Part shown: positions 5,201 to 9,798 of the stretch, piece by piece
Layout: each line of letters begins with the position of its first letter
How positions within the stretch are numbered: the first letter of the stretch is position 1
NCBI GenBank assembly: GCA_946543025.1
Contig: CAMNLN010000100.1
Coordinates: forward strand, 1-10,556
Reading direction: 5' to 3'
From: an uncultured Verrucomicrobiota bacterium
Lineage (GTDB): Bacteria; Verrucomicrobiota; Kiritimatiellia; RFP12; UBA1067
Length of the DNA: 10,556 bases
Program-made: the position numbers and the translations under genes
The notes under the pieces: generated by a model
What the model saw: the letters and a program-made list of their open reading frames with translations, nothing else
Databases searched by the model: none
Told to the model about the DNA's origin: nothing

Positions 5201-7861
5201 GGCGCTGGCGCCATGTCGTCCGTCTTGCGCTTCGACGGTGGCACGTGGTACGGATACGCGGCGGCGGACGGGCCGGTGATTGTCTCGGGCCTCACGCATC
5301 TGTATCTTGGGCGGCCCACGACGCTCGATCTGACCAGGCTTCCGCCGGGCGCATGGATGCGCCTCGACCAGAAAATGGAAGGTGACGCGGATGATGCCGG
5401 GCTCACCGTCGCGGGCAACGGCGTCGTGTCGTTTGGGCCCGCGTTCGCGGAGAGTGTCCTTGCGGGCCCCGTCTGCGTTTCGGACGGTGTGACGCTCTGG
5501 CAAGAAGGTTCGGGCGGAACGGTTTCAAATCTCGTTCTGGGGACAGACGGCGAGGCGGGGCGTGTGGTTTTGGACGTGGATGCGGCCACGGGGATGGGAT
5601 TTACCGTGCTTGGGACGCTGGACGTGCGCGCCCCGGTGGCGGTGCGCGCGCATGTCGGCGCGTCGCCGCTTGCGCGCGAGGTCGTCTCTGGCACCTACAC
5701 GGCGCTCGTCTACCGGGCGACGCAAACGGTAGACCTTTCGCGGTTCGTCGCGCCGGCGGATGCGCACGTCGCGTCTGTTTCCTACGAGGAGATCTCAATT
5801 GGCGGCGGCTGGAAGGCCGTCGTCGCGACGATTGCCGCGCAGGATGCTGGCGCGTACAGCATGGGCGTACGCGCGTGGTCGGCCACCTCGGCGGGCGGCA
5901 AGTGGCACTCGCAGGCAAACTGGACCGGATGGACGCCGCCTGACGGCGCAGGCGTCGTGGCGGGGTTTCGTCCGGCGCAGGCCGCCGCCGTGCCCGTGAC
6001 GCTGGCAAGGGCTGCGACGGTTGGCGCGCTCGCGCTGTCCGGCGCGGCGGATACGGGCTACCGGCTCACGGGTTCGACGGTGACGCTTGACGCGGACGGC
6101 GCAGTGCCGGAGGTGGCGGCGGCGACGGGGACGCACGAGCTCGCCCTGCCGCTTGTGACGGGAACGCGCCTTGCAGTGGAAACGCGGACGGGCGCGTCGC
6201 TTGCGTTCTCCGGAGAGATCGCCGGTTCAAATTCGATTCTGCTGGTAAACAGGTGCGCGGCGACAGGGGGGGGCACGGTTGTCGTCGGAGGCGCGCTGGA
6301 CGGTGTTCGCCAGATTTCTGCCGGATGCGGGCGGACGATTCTCTCGAACCTTTCGTTCGCGACAACGTCCGACGCCCTGCAGCTCGGTGGCGGAACGTTG
6401 CGCTACGAGGGGCCGGACGCGATCCTCCCGGGCCTCGCGCTTGCGAACGGCGGCGGCAAGGCTGCGGTGCTCGAGGTTCCGCTTGGGCGGACGGTGTCCG
6501 TCCGTTCCATGACCGCGAGCGCTACGGCCTTCATCAAGGCAGGCGCGGGCGACTTGAAACTTTCGGGGACGGGGGTGTTCGCGTTGGGCGCGGCGACGAG
6601 CAACCGTACGAACCAGGCCAAGACGTACATCCGCGACAACGGCGACTCGCCGATCTCCACCTATCGCAAGGGGAACGTGTCGCAGGGGCGGATCGTGCAG
6701 GGGACTGTCGGCGATCCGTCCGATGCGCCGGTCGTGACCTGCAGCGACTTCTGCGTGGGCGTCGATTCCGTGGAGGGCGAGGACTGCACGTATGTGATGA
6801 ACAACGGCGTGCTGAACGCGTCGTCTTTCTACGTGGGCTACTACCACGGCGTGACGCGCCCGTGCCGAGGGCAGTTTACGCTCAACGGCGGCGCGGTGAC
6901 GTCGTCGTGGGTACGCCTGGGACAGACGGGAAGCGGGCCGATGTATTCGCGCCCGACGGTGGTGGTGAACGGCGGCTTCTGGCGTGTGTCGGGGCCGTTT
7001 ACCCTCGGCTACCAGAAGGCGTCACCGGGCGCAACCGACTGTTCCCTCACGGTCAATGGCGGCGAGCTGGACATTGGCGGCATATTGCTGCTCGGCCGCG
7101 CCGGAGCGAACACGGGAACGGTCCACCTGTGCGGCGGCGTGCTGCGCGCCGAGAACATCGTGTGCTCCAACGGAACGGCACGCGTTTGCTTCGACGGCGG
7201 CACGTTCGCGCCGTATTGCGCGGCAGAAGTGAACAGGACGATGAAGGGCTTGACGGCGGCATGCGTCGGCGCGGGCGGGGCCGTCATCGATCTTTCCCGC
7301 GCGGGCGGCCCGTATGTCGTGACGCAGGCCCTGTTGCACGATTCGTCGTGTGCGGATGTTGACGGCGGATTGCGCGTGACCGGCGGCGGGACGCTCGTCC
7401 TCGCCGGTTCGAACACGTACACGGGACCAACGGTGCTGGAGGGTACGACCCTCGATCTGGCCGGCACGACAAAGACCATGGCGATCGTGAGTGGCACGGG
7501 ACGGATCCAGAACGGTGCGCTCACGGTGAACGACGTCCTCCGTCCGGGCGGCTCGGGTACGGTCGGAACGATTCGGCTCGATGCGCCGTCAACCGTGACG
7601 GGCATCGTGGAGGTCGAGTTGGGCGATCGCATCGTGAGCGCAGAAACAGTGGACGTGACGGACGCGACGTTGCTTGTGACGGACCTGAACCGTCTCCAGA
7701 AATGGAACTCGCATTTGCTGATTGATACGGCAGGGGGCGTGCGAGGCTCGTTCGTCGAGACGAACCTGGAAGGGTCCGGGTATCGGGTGCTGAATACCGG
7801 CAAGGGCCTGTACTTGTGGAACGGGTCGATGTCGGCCGGAACGACGATTTTTGTGAGGTGA
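2270..7861 (+). CDS. Giant exported autotransporter-associated beta-strand repeat (PATR-type) protein
   Basis: This is a predicted 1863-residue secreted or surface beta-solenoid protein of unknown ligand. I chose the ATG at 2270, which begins MKARVHGLIQLAAGWGSLL, a plausible Sec signal peptide (basic n-region, hydrophobic core to about residue 25). A TTG four codons upstream would leave only one base after AAAGG (2253-2257). The body is rich in Gly, Thr, Val and Ala and is built from short strands with GGTL/GGxL turns. Three diverged copies of one module occur (2582-3586, 4316-5248, 6392-7207), each with RYxG, a K-T/A-G-x-G-D/T-L strand, an NGDSP-like motif and FDGGT. A typical passenger-type opening (W...GGKW...NWTGW) occurs internally near 5876. 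A clear PATR strand is at 7382-7465. The C-terminus ends ...NTGKGLYLWNGS and has no autotransporter barrel, PEP-CTERM, LPxTG or obvious type IX signal, so the anchoring and export route beyond Sec are unknown. The phosphoesterase gene follows after 3 bases. An adhesin or glycan-binding role is possible but unproven. Confidence 0.85.
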   Translation: MKARVHGLIQLAAGWGSLLTVALYAGEAVIQPGNGVETNVPAIVSATAVRINPGTSGGGIVRLDASSSYSAPTTLGCGTLVASRVAPSGQPSSLGSSGLVSIGAGTFRYEGPDGGWTDRPFTNDTPVTNQAAIYDIRRDLTLACDLVQARGSFVKTGPGTLSLAGAGTTRLNQAGVLRDSAEGFQCRFAPNANGDSPTRGYRGFHVLEGKLVLGESGGTYLIGNANNVGIGGWTKEREQEVDATVEVVGGNVQFAGWFMHGSYNGHTNNTPARMPRATLRVTGGNVSVGDCFSMGRNKLGYASFPQRSAPSLEVYGGTMTVANDLNMADDRGAYTVVEVTNGTLVAAMAQTGRISGNMDTTNTVRVTGTGTLVLAGGFTNKRDIVSHVTVAGGGYLSLARIANSAGRVTLDVSDGGTLSVDELECLCGTIACRFDGATVRGRSVGRHVLLPDDAAVTAAIGPGGLVLEPAAHGASVLAGSLVSSGGGLVVRGQSSTATNLFAAAQAYAGPTRLEKGVLAFEGEGALPLDTDLVVANGALLIADRAQVVRTLALGADGTSVSIGLHVAASGFAPLVVRDGFAAADAARLAIRMDGIAASGTYSVLDVPATNRTALAQVVSRSTLAASLPANMTGTLGVVISGGRARLVVKVESSVRQVVPQGGTETFASLAFATTPDLLVVGPGTLRYTGLGEEVGGFTLDAGAQKCAILEVAHDLAPRTVRVGVSALMKTGPGDLILVGEGPFDLGNTKKNKDLMLGIGADGSSPLDTFQHVTVADGRLVIGTPGGGVAAPHIDLAGRELHVGGVTASAENGRAETSGEIVLESGIVDCYTFLCGYYNGSGGQGPVGGTHPTLTVNGGLIRAGSFTLGYDLNVQRHVAHARVNVAGGRIETGALSFQSSPGSPNCPPTTTWTQTGGDVVCTSFTGGSREVIDGAYGPARLTLAGGTFSILGSMKMQYGTDTTVEIGENASFTCGSISGAGAMSSVLRFDGGTWYGYAAADGPVIVSGLTHLYLGRPTTLDLTRLPPGAWMRLDQKMEGDADDAGLTVAGNGVVSFGPAFAESVLAGPVCVSDGVTLWQEGSGGTVSNLVLGTDGEAGRVVLDVDAATGMGFTVLGTLDVRAPVAVRAHVGASPLAREVVSGTYTALVYRATQTVDLSRFVAPADAHVASVSYEEISIGGGWKAVVATIAAQDAGAYSMGVRAWSATSAGGKWHSQANWTGWTPPDGAGVVAGFRPAQAAAVPVTLARAATVGALALSGAADTGYRLTGSTVTLDADGAVPEVAAATGTHELALPLVTGTRLAVETRTGASLAFSGEIAGSNSILLVNRCAATGGGTVVVGGALDGVRQISAGCGRTILSNLSFATTSDALQLGGGTLRYEGPDAILPGLALANGGGKAAVLEVPLGRTVSVRSMTASATAFIKAGAGDLKLSGTGVFALGAATSNRTNQAKTYIRDNGDSPISTYRKGNVSQGRIVQGTVGDPSDAPVVTCSDFCVGVDSVEGEDCTYVMNNGVLNASSFYVGYYHGVTRPCRGQFTLNGGAVTSSWVRLGQTGSGPMYSRPTVVVNGGFWRVSGPFTLGYQKASPGATDCSLTVNGGELDIGGILLLGRAGANTGTVHLCGGVLRAENIVCSNGTARVCFDGGTFAPYCAAEVNRTMKGLTAACVGAGGAVIDLSRAGGPYVVTQALLHDSSCADVDGGLRVTGGGTLVLAGSNTYTGPTVLEGTTLDLAGTTKTMAIVSGTGRIQNGALTVNDVLRPGGSGTVGTIRLDAPSTVTGIVEVELGDRIVSAETVDVTDATLLVTDLNRLQKWNSHLLIDTAGGVRGSFVETNLEGSGYRVLNTGKGLYLWNGSMSAGTTIFVR
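2582..3586 (+). repeat. Repeat module 1 of the giant protein
   Basis: This is the first of three protein-level copies. It opens with GTFRYEGPD, continues with FVKTGPGTLSLAGAG (Lys codon at 2732) and NANGDSP, then GKLVLGESGG. Next comes LRVTGGNVSVGDCFSMGR (3104-3157), and the module closes with FDGATV (3569-3586). It is the longest copy, at about 335 residues. It is followed by a closing segment with GTYSVL and VVISGGRARLVV that also has a counterpart after module 2. Confidence 0.7.
4316..5248 (+). repeat. Repeat module 2 of the giant protein
   Basis: This is the second copy: GTLRYTG, LEVAHDLAPRTVRV, ALMKTGPGDLILVGEG (Lys codon at 4454), GADGSSP, GRLVIGTPGG, LTVNGGLIRAGSFTLGY (4826-4876) and FDGGTW (from 5231). 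After it, the stretch with GTYTALVY and SIGGGWKAVVATI resembles the closing segment after module 1, so modules 1 and 2 each look like a whole passenger unit. The similarity is at protein level; the DNA copies have diverged well beyond recent duplication. Confidence 0.7.
5876..6090 (+). other. Internal passenger-start-like segment in the giant protein
   Basis: Residues from W1203 (codon 5876-5878) read W-S-A-T-S-A-G-G-K-W, then ANWTGWTPPDG and a strand ending YRLTGSTVTLD. A Trp-rich W...G.W...NW...P opening followed by a first strand with Y.L.G is the usual beginning of a PATR passenger just after the signal peptide. Finding it about 1200 residues in suggests that a second passenger was fused in frame. 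This is inference from pattern recognition. Confidence 0.5.
6266..6273 (+). repeat. G8 homopolymer inside the giant protein gene
   Basis: Eight consecutive G bases encode T-G-G-G-T in frame (ACA GGG GGG GGC ACG) just before module 3. A run of this length is prone to slipped-strand mispairing. A change of one or two bases would shift the frame and truncate the protein after about 1330 residues. No population data are visible here to show variation. Confidence 0.9.
6392..7207 (+). repeat. Repeat module 3 of the giant protein
   Basis: This is the third copy: GTLRYEGPD, LEVPLGRTVSVRS, AFIKAGAGDLKLSGTG (Lys codon at 6536), RDNGDSP, GRIVQGTVGD, VVVNGGFWRVSGPFTLGY (6959-7012) and FDGGTF (7190-7207). 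It is the shortest copy, about 272 residues. Unlike modules 1 and 2 it is followed by a canonical PATR strand and a different C-terminal tail. Confidence 0.7.
7382..7465 (+). other. Canonical PATR strand motif near the C-terminus of the giant protein
   Basis: GGGTLVLAGSNTYTGPTVLE followed by GTTLDLAG matches the classic autotransporter-associated beta-strand repeat pattern (G-L-x-L-x-G-x-N-T-Y-x-G-x-T-x-L-x-x-G-x-L). It is the clearest single motif that places the protein in the PATR group. A looser relative, with AYAGPTRLEKGVLAFEGEG, occurs near 3785-3840. Confidence 0.8.
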
Positions 7862-7864
7862 CCG

Positions 7865-9001
7865 ATGACGCGACGAGAATGGCTCAAGAGTTTCGCCGCA
7901 GGGGCGTTGGCGTTGGGGACAGGTCCCTGGCGCGCGCTGCAGGCCGCCGTGCTGCGCCGGCGGCGCGGGCCGTTGCCGCCGCCTCTTGCGCGCGCGCCGG
8001 GAGACTATTCCGTAATCGTTCTTGGCGATACGCACTTCGACGGCCTCGTCCACGGAACCTACCACGGCCACAATCCCGATCCGCCCGCGTACCAGATCGA
8101 GGAGTGGGACCGCAACGCGGACATGTGGGCCGACCGCTGTCCGCGACTCCTGAGGGCCGCGGCCGCGCGCATGACGTCCGACACCGCCTTTGCGATTCAG
8201 CTCGGCGACCTCGTGCAGGGCGATTGCAACGACAACGCGACGCATGAACAGATGGCGACGGATGCGTTCGCTACGATCAAGAACGCGCTCGGGAGAAGCC
8301 TTCCGCTTTGTCTTGTGACCGGCAACCACGATATCCGCAAGTCGAACGCAGATTCGAGCGGTGCGGCGGACACCTACTACGCCTGGCAGTGCGCGCGCAT
8401 GACGGAGGAGCTGGGCGAGACGGTCGAAGAAACCACCTTCTATTTTACGCACGGGCCGGACCTTTACATCTCCGTGAACTTCAACAGCCCCTCGATGCCC
8501 GTCATCGAGGAGGCGCTCGCCGCGCACCCGGACGCGCGATACAAGTTCCTCATGACGCACGGACCCGTGCTGCCGTCGGACACGACAAACTTCACCTGGC
8601 ATCTCTGGGGCGGCAACACCTCGGCCGCAAACCGTCTCAAGTTGCGGAAGATGCTGCTGGAGAACGACGTGATCGTCCTCGCGGGGCACCTGCATACGAC
8701 GGAACTGACGGAGGTTATGACGGACGAGGGGCGCATCACGCAGGTGATCGCGAGCAGCGTCTGGTCTCCCGAGAACCGGGCGCGGGCGACGCCGCACCAG
8801 ATCGGGCCGGAGACGTATGGCGCGCGGCAGGAGACTGCGCCCGGACAGGATCGCTTCGCGGAGTACCGTCCGGCGGTGACCCGCTACCTGCGCTCGTCGC
8901 TCGCGGGGTACATGCGGATGGAGGTCGGCGTACGTGGCGTGACGATGCGCGTCTACGGCGGCGCGTCCTCCTCGCCTGCGCACGTGTGGCGCCTGCGGTA
9001 G
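7865..9001 (+). CDS. Tat-exported calcineurin-like metallophosphoesterase
   Basis: This is a 378-residue two-metal phosphoesterase predicted to act outside the cytoplasm. The N-terminus has a twin-arginine signal, TRREWLKS (2-9), and a short hydrophobic stretch AAGALALG. The metallophosphatase motifs appear in order: GDTH (54-57), GDLVQGD (114-120), GNHD (153-156), THGP (231-234) and GHLH (274-277). The metal ligands therefore look complete and the enzyme should be active. The substrate cannot be read from sequence; phosphomonoesters, phosphodiesters and nucleotides are all used by relatives. The start lies 3 bases after the stop of the giant repeat protein, and GAGGTGA (7855-7861), overlapping that stop, can serve as Shine-Dalgarno, so translation is likely coupled. 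Its 3' end converges with the GntR gene, with 8 bases between stops. Tat export suits an enzyme that folds with its metals before export. Confidence 0.9.
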   Translation: MTRREWLKSFAAGALALGTGPWRALQAAVLRRRRGPLPPPLARAPGDYSVIVLGDTHFDGLVHGTYHGHNPDPPAYQIEEWDRNADMWADRCPRLLRAAAARMTSDTAFAIQLGDLVQGDCNDNATHEQMATDAFATIKNALGRSLPLCLVTGNHDIRKSNADSSGAADTYYAWQCARMTEELGETVEETTFYFTHGPDLYISVNFNSPSMPVIEEALAAHPDARYKFLMTHGPVLPSDTTNFTWHLWGGNTSAANRLKLRKMLLENDVIVLAGHLHTTELTEVMTDEGRITQVIASSVWSPENRARATPHQIGPETYGARQETAPGQDRFAEYRPAVTRYLRSSLAGYMRMEVGVRGVTMRVYGGASSSPAHVWRLR

Positions 9002-9009
9002 CGCACGGC

Positions 9010-9693
9010 CTAGAGGCCATCCGTCTGGCCGGCAAATTGCGCGAGCGCGTCCTTCAGCGAACGGAGAATGTGCTGGCGCATCCAGAACACGGCGGCGTCG
9101 GCGTCATTGGCGAGGATGGCGTCCGCCATGCGCCGGTGGTAGCGCCAGGTCCAGGCCAGGTGGGTAAGGTCGCGCCTGTGGCTGTGAAGCCCGAAGAACC
9201 GGTTGCGCCGGTAGGCCGTAGTGACGATCTTCTCCGCGAGCCGGTTGCCGGACGCCTTCAGCAGCTGGAGGTGGAAGAAGAAGTCGTGGGCGAGGAAATC
9301 CTGCTCCTGTTTGCCGGAGAGAATCGGCTTGCCCGAGGCTCGGAATGCGCGAATGATGGCAAGCTGCGCGTCGCACGATTTCGAAAGCCGCCGCTTCTGC
9401 GCGTCCGTCAGGCGCGGCATCGCCTTCCGCATCTGGTACGTCTCGATGGCCTCGCGCACCTCGTAGGCGTCCACGATCTGCTGACGGTCGAGGCGCGCCA
9501 CGTAGGTTCCGCTCTGGCTCTTCTGGTAGAGCACGCCTTCCTCGACGAGGCGGCGGATGGCCTCGCGTACCGGGATGCGGCTCGCCCCGCAGGCAAGCGA
9601 CACCGAACGCTCGGAGAGCTTCTGATCCGGCTTGAGGACGCCGCGCGCCAGCATGCGCGAGAGATGGTTGTAGGCTTTGTCGCAGAGAGTCAT
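9010..9693 (-). CDS. GntR family transcriptional regulator, FCD (FadR-type) subfamily
   Basis: This is a 227-residue DNA-binding regulator. Residues about 5-68 form the GntR winged helix: KAYNHLSRMLARGVLKPDQK, then LSERSVSLACGASRIPVREA and an EEGVL...SGTYV wing. Residues about 72-215 form the all-helical FCD ligand domain, with the usual metal-binding set visible: D137 and H141 in HDFFFH, H186 in WRYHRR and H208 in MRQHI, plus the typical LLKASGN. Relatives bind carboxylic acids such as sugar acids or sialic acid. The gene is divergent from the sialidase-like gene, with a FadR/UxuR-like palindrome between them, so it probably represses that gene and perhaps itself. I chose the ATG at 9693 because a promoter-like -10 box overlaps the alternative ATG at 9717. 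The latter would add MVKYARTA and does have AAGGG 5 bases upstream, so the start is uncertain. Confidence 0.92.
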   Translation of the reverse strand: MTLCDKAYNHLSRMLARGVLKPDQKLSERSVSLACGASRIPVREAIRRLVEEGVLYQKSQSGTYVARLDRQQIVDAYEVREAIETYQMRKAMPRLTDAQKRRLSKSCDAQLAIIRAFRASGKPILSGKQEQDFLAHDFFFHLQLLKASGNRLAEKIVTTAYRRNRFFGLHSHRRDLTHLAWTWRYHRRMADAILANDADAAVFWMRQHILRSLKDALAQFAGQTDGL

Positions 9694-9701
9694 GGCAGTT
9701 C

Positions 9702-9720
9702 GCGCATATTTTACCATAAA
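9702..9720 (-). promoter_or_regulatory. Predicted extended -10 promoter of the GntR gene
   Basis: On the minus strand, TTTATGGTAAAATATGCGC carries TGG followed by TAAAAT (9713-9708). It matches the promoter at 2230-2248 at 16 of 19 positions. Transcription would start near 9701, giving a leader of under 10 bases before the ATG at 9693 and no Shine-Dalgarno site. If the start is instead the ATG at 9717, this element would be coding sequence rather than promoter. Confidence 0.5.
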
Positions 9721-9725
9721 CGCCC

Positions 9726-9754
9726 TTGACGGCGGCACGGGAAGATGATAAACT
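9726..9754 (+). promoter_or_regulatory. Predicted promoter of the sialidase-like gene
   Basis: TTGACG (9726-9731) is a near-consensus -35. A 17-base spacer separates it from TAAACT (9749-9754), which is preceded by TGA, again a TGn extended -10 arrangement. Transcription would start near 9761, five or so bases before the palindrome at 9766. Its -35 occupies the same DNA as the -35 region expected for the divergent GntR promoter, so the two promoters may compete for polymerase. Confidence 0.6.
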
Positions 9755-9765
9755 TCCGGCGATAT

Positions 9766-9777
9766 CTGGTATACCAG
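9766..9777. promoter_or_regulatory. Palindromic operator CTGGTATACCAG, likely GntR/FCD binding site
   Basis: This is a perfect 12-bp palindrome. Its core, TGGTATACCA, matches the operator style of FadR-subfamily GntR proteins (E. coli UxuR/ExuR sites have TTGGTATACCAA, FadR sites have CTGGTCnGACCAG, and NanR uses GGTATA repeats). It sits at about +5 to +16 of the predicted sialidase transcript, a position suited to blocking initiation, and about 65-75 bases upstream of the predicted GntR transcription start. Binding by the neighbouring regulator is inferred. Confidence 0.7.
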
Positions 9778-9798
9778 TTTAACCGAAAGGAACAAGTG

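Noticed and set aside
4337..5503. Antisense open frame of 388 codons inside the giant gene
   Set aside because: It mirrors repeat-protein codons, has a biased composition and no domain or Shine-Dalgarno support.
2582..7207. DNA-level tandem repeats or CRISPR-like periodicity in the giant gene
   Set aside because: The repeated units are visible only as protein motifs with variable spacing; no conserved direct DNA repeats with regular spacers were seen.
7589..8983. Antisense open frame of 464 codons across the phosphoesterase gene
   Set aside because: It lies opposite a gene with complete catalytic motifs, is Arg/His/Val-rich and has no recognisable domain; the shadow comes from GC-biased third positions.
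9007..9018. Inverted repeat GGCCTAGAGGCC between the convergent stop codons as a bidirectional terminator
   Set aside because: The 5-bp arms leave only a 2-base loop and no T-run follows on either strand, so it is more likely chance in GC-rich DNA.
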